DNA of 64,000 bases from Sinotaia quadrata. Taxonomy: Eukaryota; Mollusca; Gastropoda; Architaenioglossa; Viviparidae. The stretch's first letter is position 1; each line of letters opens with the position of its first letter. Below are positions 47,405 to 60,694 of the stretch, piece by piece. The stretch is taken from positions 48,183,891 through 48,247,890 of the forward strand of contig CM054179.1 of NCBI GenBank assembly GCA_028829895.1, read 5' to 3'. Both the position numbers and the translations under genes were made by a program. The notes beneath the pieces are model-generated. The model was not told the origin of the DNA. It ran no database searches and was given only the letters and a program-made list of their open reading frames with translations.

Positions 47405-47825
47405 GAGAAAGTGCGCGTGTGTGTTTGTGTGTACGTGTTTCTGTCAGTACATGCTTGAGTAAGCGTGTGTGTTTTGTATGTACGTGTTTCTGTCAATGCA
47501 TGCTTGAGTAAGTGTGTGTGCTTGTTTGTACGTGTTTCTGTCAGTACATGCTTGAGTAAGCGTGTGTGTTTTGTATGTACGTGTTTCTGTCAATGCATGC
47601 TTGAGTAAGTGTGTGTGCTTGTGTGTACGTGTTTCTGTCAGTACATGCTTGAGGAAGCGTGTGTGTTTTATATGTACGTGTTTCTGTCAATGCATGCTTG
47701 AATAAGTGTGTGTGCTTGTGTGTACGTGTTTCTGTCAGTACAAGCTTGAGTAAGTGTGTGTGCTTGTGTGTACGCGTTTCTGTCAGTACAAACTTGAGTA
47801 AGCGGGTGTGCTTGTGTGTATGTGA
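47405..47825. repeat. 48-bp minisatellite arranged as about 97-bp dimers
   Basis: Unit tacgtgtttctgtcagtaca then tgcttgagtaag plus a GT-rich link. Two types alternate: tgtatgtacgtg with caatgcatgc, and ttgtgtgtacgtg with cagtacatgc. The order becomes irregular at the right end. Confidence 0.93.
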
Positions 47826-48084
47826 GTTACACAACGTACAGTTCATAGTCCCACAAACAAACAAACAAAAAATAATTTGAAAATAATAAAAAATTCCTTT
47901 AGTATTTCTTCAACTAGGTATTTCTAATAATTTTCTTTATTCACTAAACAAATCCAATAATTAATTGCTTAAAGCGGATTTTCTTAACTCCCAAGTTCGA
48001 TTTTAAGAAAAAGTAACTAGTGGTAAAGATTATGTCTTAGAATATGTTATCCTTACAACTTCATTTGATTTTTATCCGATAAAG

Positions 48085-48465
48085 CAGTGTTCTAAACAAA
48101 TACAGATGTGAATACAGTTCTAAACACCATACAGAGCTAAATACAGTTCTAAGCATAACGTAGAGCTGAATACAGTTCTAAATCCCATACAGAACTGAAT
48201 CCAGTTCTAAACTCATGTAGAGCTAAATCCCATACAGAGATGAATACAGTTCTAAACTCCATGTAGAGCTGAATACAGTTCTAAATCCCATACAGAGCTG
48301 AATCCAGTTCTAAACACCTTACAGAGCTAAATATAATTATAAATTCTAAACAGTATGCAGGGATGAATACAGTTCTAAATCCCATACAGAGCTGAATCCA
48401 GTTCTAAATCCCGGACAGAACTGAATCCAGTTCTAAACAACATGTAGAGCTACGCTGATATTAAC
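48085..48465. repeat. 29-bp minisatellite, about 13 copies
   Basis: Unit ccatacagagctgaatacag then ttctaaatc; many point changes and some shortened units. Confidence 0.93.
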
Positions 48466-49164
48466 AAATGTACCTTAAGCACTGCACTGATAACATAACC
48501 TACAGGTACGAAAATCTTATTTAAGGTAAGGACGTTAAGGGAACGATATTAAGATAAGGATTAAGGTAAGGATGTTAATGTAATATATTGCAACAGGTAT
48601 TTTTATACCATTACGAGAGGGCCTCTTTACATTATGAGAACATTATCATCTCAATACCTGTGATAAGTTGCACCTCTCATCTTGGAGGGTACCCTTGCAC
48701 TCTCCTCAGAGTAATTTCCAGAATTTTAAGAACACTACAGAATAACTCTGACCTCGCACATGCCCAAAACAGAGCAATGAACAATCACCCTCTAAAAGGC
48801 GTACACAACACGTCTTATTAATTATTAACCCCCCTCCCACTACTCTAATATTAGCCCAGCTGTAATATAACAACTACAAGGGTGTTGACAAATAAAAAAA
48901 ATAGAATTTATTAACAAAACATGTCATAACAGTCATGCCAAATGAAATAAAATACCCTGTCATGACATTCACGCCAAATAAAACATTTTGTCATAACTGT
49001 AGCTGCTGTACTCTGGGGTGACTTTGTAATAATGAATTATATCAAATAAGAGTAATTAGTTATGATACAAGACATCTACAAGTGCTGATGCAGAGAAATT
49101 CAAAATTCTTTTACATACCGACCGAAGTTATAATTGTGTTTGTGCTTCCGTCACTCTTTTATAA
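48466..49164. other. Unique DNA
   Basis: Small repeated word ttaaggtaaggatgtta at 48510-48580. No gene. Confidence 0.4.
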
Positions 49165-49292
49165 ATATAGAGGGAGAGAGAGGGAGAGAAAGAGAGGGAG
49201 AGAGGGAAAGAGAGGGAGAGAGAGAGGGAGAGAGAGAGGGAGAGAGAGAGGGAGAGAGAGAGGGAAAGAGAAATGGAAAGAGAGAGAGAGAG
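49165..49292. repeat. (GAGAGG)n polypurine microsatellite
   Basis: About 125 bp of pure purine in GAGAGG/GAAAGA units. Confidence 0.96.
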
Positions 49293-52041
49293 CTGTTTCT
49301 TGTCTTTCGACTTTTATTCACAAGCGCTAGGCTTTGTTGCTTTGTTGTTATTTTGTCACGTGACAGCTGCAGATGTACATGTACCTTGTAGCTTTTAATC
49401 TGATTGGCTGTTTTCGAACATTTTTTTTTAATTTTGCTTTTAGCTGTGCTCCTTTTACTCTTCGCTCACTCTAGTGTCCTTGACATGCTTCACATGGATA
49501 CACTCGGTACCTGTGTTCATGTTCTCGCGTGTGTGACACAAGATAAAACGAGATTTGGTGATAAGCCGCTTCATTGCATCTTTTGAGGCTTGTCGAGTCT
49601 CACACTGTTGTCTAGACTGTCCGTGGCCATTCATTTTCCTCTCTCTCAAGCCACCTATTATTTATTTTTTTCCTTCTTCTCTTCTTCCATTATATCCATC
49701 TCGTGGAAATCTGTTCTCTAACAACAGACTGAACTCATTCAAAACAAAATCAATGGCAGCTAAGCGATGGGACAGAAATGCAATATGATCTGCCATCACT
49801 AATAGTGTCTCTTTATGTTGCTTTTTGTGAGGGTAAATTTTTTAAAAGTTTTATGCTATGTATATGTGATTCTGGTTACAATCAAAACAATTTTTTCTAT
49901 TACTACGTGGTGGTATGTATAAAAAGAAAAAGAAAAGAAATGAAAAAGAAAGAAAGAAAAAAAATAGAAAGATAAAAAGACTGAGAGAAAGAAACTGGAG
50001 AGGAAGGGTCGCGCAGAGCTATTGGACTTGTGTGTGCAAGGCAATATCTGATGTTGAATGTATTTAGTGCGCTATTGCACCCTCGAGATTTTAATGACCG
50101 CAGTGAGAATGTTCTATGCAGGTGACATGAATAGGCTACTGATTGGCCCGAGGTGCCAAGGGGCCACTCATTTCTTGGCCAGTTTCATTTCCAGCCAAAC
50201 AGATCTTAGAAACCAGACATTTCTCAAATAATTTGTGGCCTTGTAGGGAGCCGAAGAGGTGGTTCTTTGGGGATTGGTTTCACTGGATCCGGGGATGAAG
50301 TGATGGAGAATGTAGGCATGGGGACGCGTGAAGACGTACAAGTGACAGAACAATCGATCGAACTGACTATTTGCAATGGTATCAATGGCTCAGTGGGGCC
50401 AGACGCGTTTTCAAGAATCTGGGGTGGACTGGAAATCAGATATTGGGGTTTGATTCTCTGCATGGCAATGAACGGCTACGTTAAGGTGCGCTTTAGAGTT
50501 CGTTACAGGCGACAGACGTGATGGCGGTCTCGTGTGTTACTGCTTTCAGGTCGCTTATAACAAAGAATTCTGCTCATTTTGTTATCATATCTGAAAATCA
50601 ACATGAGAAATATCGTGGTATATTTGTCACCAGCATAACATTTGCGCACGAACGCATGTACACACTCATTCACACACACACACACGCACTTACTCAGTCT
50701 CACACACGCATTCACATTAGCATCTACACTCTCATACACGCTTATAAACATATTAGTATGTAGAAGCAGTCACACACACACACATACACAATTTCTCTCA
50801 ATCACATACGCATACACAGATATTTGTACGCATGTACACATTCACATTCAATTACTTCAAAGCTAATTAAGTTCTCAATATTATTTTCAAGTAACATTCC
50901 GGTTTAGTCATAAGGTAAATTTTTAGTTTGTTTTCAGATTTTTTCTTAGATTCATTTATGAACATTTATATTTGTAGTTTTAGTCAATATGGTTTTTTAA
51001 TAAGAAAATGGTTTCACTTATATCCATCGCTTTAAAAAAAAATTGTTTCTTTTCGTTTATATATATATTTTTAATGTATGAAAACAAATTGACAGCAGAT
51101 TGTTAACAAATTGACAGCAGATTATTATTATTGTTGTTGATAATAATCCCTTTAATTTTTTTTTTCGATGTTGCATTTAACTAAGCCTACCTTAAATTAT
51201 TTTTCTTTTCAGACCTTGACGCATTTAGCAATTTATTCTTTCTTTCTTTTCTAGTATATTCAGTTATTACTCCTGTGTCGTCTAGAGAGAGATAGATAGA
51301 TAGGTAGATAGATAGATAGTGTTAGTCTATTATCATTAATATATAGCAAATCTATAATTTCTTTTTCCGATATGAAGTTTTCTTAGTTTTATTAAAAAGA
51401 TATTTCCTAAGAGGGAAAAAACATTTCTCTACAATAATAATCGACAAACCTGCGTTCTCTTGCAAATGATCTGCCCATTCTTATCAAGAAATGAATATCT
51501 AACCGAGTGACGGCCCCTGTAAGAACTCTTGGATCCGGTCGCTCTGGATGCGTTATTTTCTCTTCTCTCATCTTCAGAGTTGCCATGTTTATTAATTTGT
51601 GTGAGAAGACATTTTGATGGACAGATCATTATTATTTGGAGCCAGATTTGGAACGGCTAGGCCAGGGGTGTGAAAATTCAATTATGCATAATTTGTTTAG
51701 TTTACAAAGAGAATTGGTATTTCACTGACCACGACAGCGTTCCTATAGCTTTAACTGAAGCGCAGATTGACAACGAATTGATAGTTTCTGATGTTCAGGA
51801 TATCACACACACAAAATAATGATTAAAAGGAATGAACGCGTGAAAATAAATAAAACGACTTTGCCTGTTGAATACAGCAATAACGAAATATAATTCAACT
51901 ACGGGTAAATGTTGAATACGTATATATACGTATACATTATTTACTTTGCATGAAGGTATATTTACTAACTTTAATTTTCTTTTTTGTTTCTGAGAAATGT
52001 AACAATGACCGCTTTTGATCATTAAGCCAACTCAACCTGCT
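49293..52041. other. Unique DNA
   Basis: About 2.7 kb without a recognisable gene. Points of note: GAAA-rich run at 49920-49975; a GC-richer block at 50040-50530 with frames open on both strands; CA-rich simple sequence at 50660-50850; short GATA run at 51284-51318. Confidence 0.4.
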
Positions 52042-52340
52042 GTTGAAAGCAATCATAATGTTTGGTGGTGATGTTGTGTTATTATTTATATGGTGAAAAT
52101 GCTGTTGAACACATCATAATTTATGGTGGTGATGTTGTGTTATTATTTATATGGTGAAAATGCTGTTGAACACATCATAATTTATGGTGGTGATGTTGTG
52201 TTATTATTTATATGGTGAAAATGCTGTTGAACACATCATAATTTATGGTGGTGATGTTGTGTTATTATTTATATGGTGAAAATGCTGTTAAACACATCAT
52301 AATTTATGGTGGTGATGTGTTATTATTTATATAGTGAAAG
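52042..52340. repeat. 61-bp minisatellite, about 5 copies
   Basis: Unit acacatcataatttatggtg then gtgatgttgtgttattattt and atggtgaaaatgctgttga. The last copy has a short deletion. Confidence 0.97.
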
Positions 52341-53117
52341 TGCTTTCCCTCCTAACCTACTGACGGATACAAACTCAATTAAGTAGTTACATAATCTGCC
52401 TGAAGTTTTATTGGCTGTTTTCTGTTGAGATTCATTACAAAAGCGTTATCACGTTTGCTTTATTACATTCATGTGCGTATTTTGTTCAGTTTATTGGCAA
52501 ATTCTTTAGCACAGTATTATTTCAAGGTTATTGCATTTAATTTCCTTTCATAATTTAAGTTTTAAATCGCACTCTTTGAAAAAGACTGTTATGGTCATTT
52601 TATTGAAATGGCGGTAACGTGTGTGTTGGGTGGGTGGGTGGGGGAGAGGATCAAAAGAAAATAATCGCTCTGTCTTTTAGGCTCAGTTACAGCAGCGATT
52701 TACCTGAGAACTTGCTGCTCATTTCTTTTTAATTTATCTATTATAGTCTAAATATAACTATATCTATTTATGGATTATAGTCTTTTCTTATTTCAACTCT
52801 AACTATAAATGTACAGTCATTGGAAAGAGAGAGGAACAGGCAGACAGACAGATAAACAGAAAGAGAGAGAGAGGCAGACAGACAGATAAAGAGAGAGAGA
52901 GAGAGAGAGAGAGACAAAGAGATAATACATGGAGACAGAGAAAGATTAAGCATATTTAATATACTCCAATTGGGGGGAGCGGGGTGGGTGGGCAGATTAT
53001 TTGTTATCATTGATATACTATAATAATCCTGAGCAGAGCATGTTTTCCAATTTATTTATTGTGAAATTCCTTTCAAATGTTAAGTTCAAATGCTTATTAA
53101 CTTTAGATTTACCATGA
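52341..53117. other. Unique DNA with GA-rich run
   Basis: GAGA/CAGACAGA simple sequence at 52826-52945; G-rich words at 52625-52645 and 52972-52990. No gene. Confidence 0.45.
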
Positions 53118-53235
53118 CTACCCTCCAGTGTTATCCCCCCAAGACTTCTCTCAATCACATCTAATATTTCTCTCCAGTGTTATCCCCCAAGACTTCTCTC
53201 AATCACATCTAATATTTCCGTCCAGTGATATATTC
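53118..53235. repeat. 49-bp minisatellite, 2.5 copies
   Basis: ctccagtgttatcccccaag then acttctctcaatcacatcta repeats; one copy has an extra C. Confidence 0.93.
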
Positions 53236-53832
53236 TAGCTGCTCGCCAATGATATCTTTTACACTTTAGTGGTATCCTGAGATGTTCCTAGGTTCATCGA
53301 CATGATTTCCATCCTCCAATGGTCTAATGGATATTCTCAATGGCCTACCGAATATTTTCGAAGGTTGAGCTACAGATTATGTTTAAAGAATGTCCTGTAC
53401 AGAAATCCATCGATTTTCGTTATTTTTGTCCGTCTTTATTAATTAATTACTTTCCTGTATTGATTCATAGCTTGATAAACATCAGAATAACAAATCCAGT
53501 TTATTTTACTTTTGGACAAATTCCAAACGCGACATGAGAACGTAGTAGGAAAACAAAGTGGACCGTAATTTGTTTCATCTGACTAACTAATAACTAACAA
53601 CAAATAATAACTATCTACTTACCTAACTACTTAACCAAAGGAACCAACTCTCAAGGTATCAGACAAGAAAGGGAGAACATTCTTTTCATTTTCACTTTCA
53701 TTCTCAATCGAAATCAATTTCATTTTAAATTATTATGTGGTGAACAGGTGGCCAGCGTTTTGAGATACGTGGGAAAAGTAATTTCTTCCACCAAATAATT
53801 ACAGTCTGATATTCTGAGTCTGCCCTGCTCTC
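53236..53832. other. Unique DNA
   Basis: Nothing recognised. Confidence 0.4.
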
Positions 53833-54150
53833 TGTTTCCCATTTGTTCACAAACTGTTTCCCATTTGTTCACTAACTGTTTCCCATTTGTTCACTGTTTC
53901 CCATTTGTTCACTAACCGTTTCCCATTTGTTCACTACATGTCTTCTATTTGTTCACTACTTGCTTTCTATTTGTTCACTACTTGTTTCCCCATTTGTTTA
54001 CAAACTCTCCCATTTGTTCAGTACCTGTTTTCTATTTGTTTACAAACTCTCCCATTTGTTCCCTACCTGCTTTCTATTTGTTCACTACTTGTTTCCCCAT
54101 TTGTTTACAAACTCTCCCATTTGTTCAGTACTTGTTTCCCATTTGTTTAT
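53833..54150. repeat. 20-23-bp minisatellite with higher-order variants, about 14 copies
   Basis: Units ttgttcactacttgtttccc and variants (acaaactctcccat, ctttctat). The blocks at 53959-54020 and 54072-54125 have the same order of variants, indicating duplication of a multi-unit block. Confidence 0.93.
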
Positions 54151-55760
54151 CTTAATCATTCACTCTTTTCTTTAATAAGTCAGTATGACTTCAACACACT
54201 TTTATACCAAGATTTATATATATAATATATATCTTCAAGATCACCTGCCTTGGATGGCGGTAGAAAAACTGATTCTTAAACTTTAGTTCGAACATGACTT
54301 CAACTCATGTCACATGACATATACATCATATATTAATTCTCGTTGTACCCTCGTTAATGAGCTGATTTCTGCTTTTCATTCATAGACTAAGCTTGTACAT
54401 AGGTGCAGCATACACCCCCCCTTAAGATGACCTTGCTTTTATCTGCTGCTGACAGCAATGCAACTTCTGACTTTCTGACTTATACTAACTTATACTGCTA
54501 GTCTGCTACTATGAAAAAAACATCCAGCCTATGTTTACATTTTTGAAGTGTGAAGATGGTTAACATTACAAGCAATATATTTTTAGCATTTATGAATTTT
54601 AACTTATAAAATATACATTTTTAACATTTACTTTATGCGTCTATGAATAGATTAATCTCCTTGGAGACTGACACTCACCACTTTTTATTTACCCCTCATT
54701 TGATGTATTTTGCCGACAGTTTGGGTTGACATTTATTCTATTCTTCCCTATACGTCCATGAATGGCTTGCCCTACTGATTATTCTAACTACTATCATGGT
54801 TGAATGGGAGTAAAGGTTATTCTTTATTACGGGGATGGGGGGTGGATTACTGTCGCTGACCATTTTCCCCAAGGTTTTGCTTACTGTTGTTAACATTTGT
54901 TTTCATTTTTATTTATTATCTAATTATTTTCATTCAGTTAAATATATTCTCCTGCAGTTTACAAAAGCATGAACTACCAAAGAATGTGCTGGTTACAATT
55001 GTGGTTTCATTCATACATTCACAATTTTTAAACGCAATTTAATAATTCTTTTTTAAATTATAATAAAAAATTGAAAATGCTAGTAAATCAATTCGATAAT
55101 CTTGAGACAGAAATTGGGGATGGGGTGAGGGCGAGGCAAGGAATAAAAACGGAAGAGAGAAAGATGGTGGACAATCAGAAAAAAAGGGATTTGTAGTTAT
55201 TTATTTAAATGCACTCATGCCTGTTATTCCATACAGAAGAGAGACTCGCGAGACAAAAATAGATATTTGGATTCTCCTTCAATGACGTCATATAAAACTG
55301 GTAAAATGGAGACTGAAGGACTATGCTGTACATAAAATTATCTAATAGGGACTTTTTGTCTACTGACTCTGGAAAACGAGTGTTTTTACTAGTACTAGTG
55401 ACACCCGCAGGATCATCGTCATCAATACGTCATGACCATCATTGGAGTTTCCCGATAAGCAGTAATACGTACATTGTGCTGCATTGTGCTGTAATGTGTT
55501 GTGGTGCGGTGTTTTTTTTTTTTTGTGGAAAAATCAAAATCAAAACGGATGTTGTGACAAAATTTTAGAGAAAGAAAGTCTTAGATTCAAGCTTGCTGTT
55601 CTTTTGGCATGTTCTTTGTCATGCATGAAATTTGTCGGAATAGTGACTTAGAAATGAGATTAAGCCATGCAACGCATATATATGCTCAGAGAAAATGCAA
55701 TGTTTTCAAATGAGAGTAAACAGAGAGAGATGTGAGAAAAAAGTCAGAGAAAGTATTGTA
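54151..55760. other. Unique AT-rich DNA
   Basis: No gene recognised. A small GC-richer part lies at 55380-55500, and a T-run at 55512-55523. Confidence 0.4.
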
Positions 55761-55820
55761 TGAGTGAGTGAGTGAGTGAGTGAGTGAGTGAGTGAGTGAG
55801 TGAGTGAGTGAGTGAGTGAT
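55761..55820. repeat. (GAGT)n microsatellite
   Basis: About 14 GAGT units. Confidence 0.98.
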
Positions 55821-56104
55821 ATTGCACATGTATTGCGGAGATTTCAGATGGTTCATTTCTCTTGTCGAGTCCTGTACTTACAGCCGGCAAGCTTAGAGGT
55901 TTATCGGTAGAAGAACTACTGCTTGTGTGAATTGAGAGTTAAGTTCCTCTCGTCCACGAATGTTTTATGAAGGCGTATCCGTCCACAGTGTCCTGAAAGA
56001 AACGTCTACCTCACCGTTATCATTTAGTTGTGTTTTTTAATCTCTTTCTCTCTTGAACATCTGCATTGCAGCATCTGTATCTCATGCTTGTGTGTTTTTC
56101 CAAC

Positions 56105-56530
56105 ATGAGTTCTTGGCTTATTTGACTTATCTGTACTTAATTGATTGGACTACTACGTCTTGGCTTATTCGACTTACACGTACTTGACATTGATTGACTT
56201 ATTTGATGTATGTGTATTTGATTTATCTGTACCTGACTTATTTGACGTATGTGTATTTCATTTATATGTACCAGACTTATTTGACGTATGTATTTGACTT
56301 GACATATTTCTTCATTTCTTCAACTTTTGATTTGATTGAGTGTAGGGGGGCGCTTCCGGCTTCCACCGCTTTCGCGCTGGGTTCTTCAACTTGATTTATT
56401 CTTGGCTTTTTATATGACTTGTCTGTACTTGACCTATTGGATGCGACATATATGTATTTGACTTATCTGTCCTTGACTTATAGATATTTGACTTGATTTA
56501 TTTCTTGACAGATATGACTTTTCTGAACTT
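56105..56530. repeat. Degenerate minisatellite, about 25-30-bp period
   Basis: Words ttatttgacttatctgtact and gacgtatgtgtatttg recur throughout; interrupted by a GC-rich 50-bp piece at about 56343-56390. Confidence 0.8.
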
Positions 56531-56559
56531 GACTCATCTATACTTTGAATTACACGTAC

Positions 56560-56561
<2 letters not shown>

Positions 56562-56622
<61 letters not shown>
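56562..56622. repeat. (GT)n microsatellite
   Basis: About 30 GT units. Confidence 0.98.
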
Positions 56623-56624
<2 letters not shown>

Positions 56625-56734
56625 ACTTGACATAATAAATAGGTCTTCATGCATAAATTCTAATTGCCTTAACAAACCGAATGTTAAACAGGTATGTGTT
56701 TATTTTCTTTTTTAAATATAGTTCAACTTCTCTA

Positions 56735-56965
56735 TACTCGTGTACTATGACAGCTAAACTTGTAAAATTGTTCATATACTATTCTCTACTTTGACAGCTA
56801 AACTTGTAAAATTGTTCATATACTATTCTCTACTTTGACAGCTAAACTTGTAAAATTGTTCATATACTATTCTCTACTTCGACAGCTAAACTTGTAAAAT
56901 TGTTCACATACTATTCTCTACTTCGACAGCTAAACTTGTAAAATTATACATATACATTCTCTACT
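56735..56965. repeat. 44-bp minisatellite, 5 copies
   Basis: Unit cagctaaacttgtaaaattg then ttcatatactattctctacttt. Confidence 0.96.
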
Positions 56966-57198
56966 GTTCCAAAAGGAACTTCATTTTTCTTGTTATTACA
57001 ATATTGTTTACTTTAAAGGAAGGAGAATCCAGATCTTTCACACAAACAAGTGACCGACTTTATTTTGAAATTTTGTTACGACTTGGATAGCGCCTCGTGT
57101 AAGTCTATGTCTCGCTCGTAGACGAGATTTTGTTTGCTAGTCGACTAATGAAATCAATGTGGTACTTGTCTTACAGACGTCAACAACTCTCGGTGTAA

Positions 57199-57390
57199 TG
57201 GGAAGTGATATCTGCTGTTGGCAGATGCAATGCCAACGTAGGCGTGTACAAGAACGGCTTTCTGCGGATAGATTTCACGGAGGTCGTACTCACGAGCAAA
57301 GAAGTCCAACTGGGCAGAAACCAAAGTGGAGTAGAGCACTTGGGTCTATCATTTTCCCAGTGTAATCCTCACGCCATCATTTTGCCGTAA
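57199..57390 (+). CDS. Weak candidate exon, unknown product
   Basis: A protein-like frame closed by TAA at 57388 reads GRCNANVGVYKNGFLRIDFT, then EVVLTSKEVQLGRNQSGVEH and LGLSFSQCNPHAIILP. A strong acceptor-like cttgtcttacag ends at 57176, but the frame it would open meets a TAA at 57196. A weaker acceptor (gttggcag, 57224) would fit. The minus strand is equally open over 57154-57339, so this may be only GC-richer DNA. No family recognised and no partner exon seen. Confidence 0.15.
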   Translation, partial: WEVISAVGRCNANVGVYKNGFLRIDFTEVVLTSKEVQLGRNQSGVEHLGLSFSQCNPHAIILP

Positions 57391-57532
57391 AACGTGCAAT
57401 TGCAATCTTTCACCAATGCAAGGAATATGCATCACGAACATCAATTTTTGCTTGTATGTTCGAAATTTAGGGCAAAGGTCCATGCAGCAATGCGTTCTTT
57501 TGTTGATATTTCGCCAGGTATTTTCTTCTCAT

Positions 57533-57685
57533 TCACAACTCATTCTATTGTACAGTATCCTGTCACAACTCATGCTATTGTACAGTATCCTGTCACAACT
57601 CATTCTATTGTACAGTATCCTGTCACAACTCATTCTATTGTACAGTATCCTGTCACAACTCATTCTATTGTACAGTATCCTGTCA
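57533..57685. repeat. 30-bp minisatellite, 5 copies
   Basis: Unit acaactcattctattgtaca then gtatcctgtc, nearly identical between copies. Plus-strand frames (TTHSIVQYPV) stay open because of the unit length. Confidence 0.97.
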
Positions 57686-57884
57686 AAATCCGCAGACTGT
57701 CAATTATTTCACTCCCGTTTTGCCATGTCGTTGTTTTTGCAACAAAACGCAGGCACCCGAGATGTCAGTGTATGGCTGTATGCTATAGAAAGGGAACATT
57801 ATTGTGGGTAGCGGGAGTGAAAGCTTAGGTGGGCGATTCCAGACCAGAGATCTGTACGTGCACAGTCTGCAGTACTCAGGGTCC

Positions 57885-58338
57885 AATCTATCGTCCCATC
57901 CGAAGGACTAGGTCAATCCCTCGTCCCATCCGAAATACTAAACACAATCCCTCGTCCCGTCGGAAGGACTAGACACTATTTATCATCCTATCCAAAGAAC
58001 TAGACAATTTATTATCCCGTCTGTTGGAGTAAACAACATATCGCCCTATCTGAAGAAAAAGACACATTTATCGTCCTATCAAACGACTGGACACAAGTTA
58101 TCGTTCTATCCGAAGAATTAGGCACAAGTTATCGTCCTATCAAATGACTGGACACAAGTTATCGTCTTATCAAACGACTGGACACAAGTTATCCTCCTAT
58201 CTGTAGGACTAGGCACAAGTTATCGTCCTATCTGAAGAACTAGATGCACTTTTTCGTCCTATCTAAAGAACAAGACACAATTTATCGCCCCATCCGAAGA
58301 ACTAGACAATTTATCGCCCTATCCGAAGGACTAGACAC
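57885..58338. repeat. About 30-bp degenerate minisatellite, about 14 copies
   Basis: Units tatcgtcctatccgaagaac then tagacacaat, with frequent small changes. Confidence 0.92.
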
Positions 58339-59376
58339 AATGCTACCATCAGCATGAGCGGTTAAAGAATCGTCCAAGCGTGAGTCAAACCCGGGTAACT
58401 TGACTAGTTCCTTATCTTTTGCACTGTAGTTTCCATCTGTTCTGCCAATCTTACACTCCTCGGCCACCACACCCGCATCCCCACTCCCCACTACTAGGAT
58501 GAATGTGAGCTGTCTAGTTTACATGTGAACGTTTTTGTTATCTAAAACATAAATGTCACTATGCATTTTCATTTCATAGTAAATATATTTCCTTCGTCAT
58601 TACTTGAGCGTCAATTTTACTTATGCTTTCTAACTCTTTATTTCTAGACGTTTGGTAGGATATAACAAGACTACTTAACTTTAAGAAATATAAATCACTA
58701 CTTCATAAACTGTGTACAATTTTTGTGAAGACGACTGAAGTGATCATGGAATTACATGAGCAAGACAGCGTTGTAGGGCCGAAGAAAGATTGCCCACCCA
58801 GGTGAGAAGAATCACATAGTACCTGTACTATAACGACAACTGCAGGTTAAAGGCACAGTTCGCATTGTCAACAAATTCTCTTTCCCCAGGTCTCGCCTCA
58901 GAGTCAAACTCGTAAATTATCTTCCTTACAGACCGAGCACTTCTACGACCGGCAATAAATCACAAGCTCCGCTAATTGACAGTCCGCTGATTACTCTGTT
59001 TGACTTTCACTGACCTTCAAAGAGAAGGCGATGACAAATAAGACCGATTGCTAAGGGCAGATCAGTATGAAGGAGCGAGTGCTGTGGCCATCTAGCAGTC
59101 TGGATTACCCAGGTATGCAAGTGCTCACCGCACGTTGTTTCACTGAGGAAATCCGTGATGTTGTGCCACACGCTCCATCCAAGTTATTAATTTTTGCTTG
59201 AAAGGCTATTTAATTATCACTGAAGAAACAGATGTTTATCTAATTATGATTATTGATCAATCAAGATAGCAACTCATATTTGTGCTCGCCCCCCCCCCCC
59301 CCGCATCTTCTCTCTTGCCCTCCCCTTACCCCCGTGTCGAAAAGAATGAATTTATATTTTCCTGTTCTACAGTGGT
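58339..59376. other. Unique DNA
   Basis: A minus-strand word gggtttgactc at about 58380 resembles a tRNA-type B box, without a proper A box. Poly-C run at 59287-59302. No gene. Confidence 0.4.
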
Positions 59377-59555
59377 TGGAAAAAGTCCGCATTGTGCTGA
59401 CGTACAGGACCAAGTCAGTATAAAGAGGCGATAGTACAAAAGTCCGCATTGTGCGATGTACAGGACCAAGTCAATATAAAGAGGCGATAGTACAAAAGTC
59501 CGCATTGTGCGATGTACAAGACCAAGTCAAGATAGAGAGGCGATAGTACAAAAGG
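59377..59555. repeat. 55-57-bp minisatellite, 3 copies
   Basis: Unit aaaagtccgcattgtgcgat then gtacaggaccaagtcaatat; starts at 59381, 59438 and 59493. Confidence 0.96.
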
Positions 59556-60694
59556 TAGGAAAATAACGCCCGGCCAATTATTAGCCACTCACTAGCTCAA
59601 GATAGTAAACCTAGTATCTAGTCCGTCATAATAAATTGGGTCCCGTGTACAATATGCTGTCTCAAATGGGGGAGCTGTATTGGTCTGAAGCTGCATGGCC
59701 ATTTTGTTTTAGAAATAAAAACATGAAATCTTGAAGGATCTCGGTAGAATGACTTCGACGACCTTCAAGTAGGATGTTGTAATGGGCACAAGAGATAGGA
59801 ATTAAAACAGGACAGAACCAGGTGGGCGATAGTATGAACGGTATGATTGGTCAGAATGATAATGAAAGTTATTCATGATGTTGTGCTTAAGATATGGATG
59901 ATTTTGGCCCAAAAATAGGACGGTTATGATGGGCCGAATGGGGTCTGGTTATTTATGGTCAAACATGACATGCAGTGTTTAAGATGGTTGATAGAAGTAT
60001 AATTATATACATTATAATTAATTAAATTGTAAAGTGTGAGTTCAAGGTAAGTGTTCATAGAAGTGGAAAGTAGGAATTTATGTAATGTACAAGTACGTAC
60101 AGTTGTATATTGAAAGAGATAATAAGAAACATTCCTGTTATGGTTTCTCTTAGTTTGAGTGGTGGGGATGGGGAAAAGGATGGGAGGGAAACAGTTACAA
60201 AGACATAACACATACAGGTTTGCTTCTTTGGTGTTTACACGATTATCAAACTAACTAGCTTTCGCCTTCGGAAATTTAGAAATGTCATGCTGGTGATACA
60301 CTGAGTAGTTCGTTATTTTCTTGTAAACTGGCATGAAGTGCATATTATGGCTAGACGTTCCTGTATAGATCAATAGTTCAAATACACGTCATTTGTGGGT
60401 TTTTTTTCTTTTTAATAAAAGAATGTTCCTAATTGATTATATGCTTAAATTCTTTTATGTCAATGATCTTTACGCAAACTGAGAAAATTATTATTTCTTT
60501 CACATTTGTGAATATTGATATAGTCACTTCATTTAGTTGTCTGAAATAAGAAATTGTAATTTGCTTACTTGTATACGTTAAGTTATCTTTAGATAAGTTT
60601 TTAAAATATTACAAATGTCTTATAAAATATAATTCTTTTTCGAACGACTGATAATAACAATTTGTCCTTTTATTTCTTTCTCGTTCCTTCTCTA
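59556..60694. other. Unique AT-rich DNA
   Basis: Nothing recognised. Confidence 0.4.

Noticed and set aside
50224..50521. Overlapping plus and minus frames of about 80 codons (proline-rich on the minus strand)
   Set aside because: Both strands are equally open in a GC-richer block; nothing distinguishes either as coding.
57394..57828. 144-residue frame with five TTHSIVQYPV repeats, as a possible peptide precursor
   Set aside because: No signal peptide and no dibasic or amidation cleavage sites between repeats; the 30-bp unit explains the open frame.
58330..58500. B-box-like gggtttgactc and a 69-codon minus-strand frame
   Set aside because: No A box at the right spacing, and the frame has no recognisable domain.
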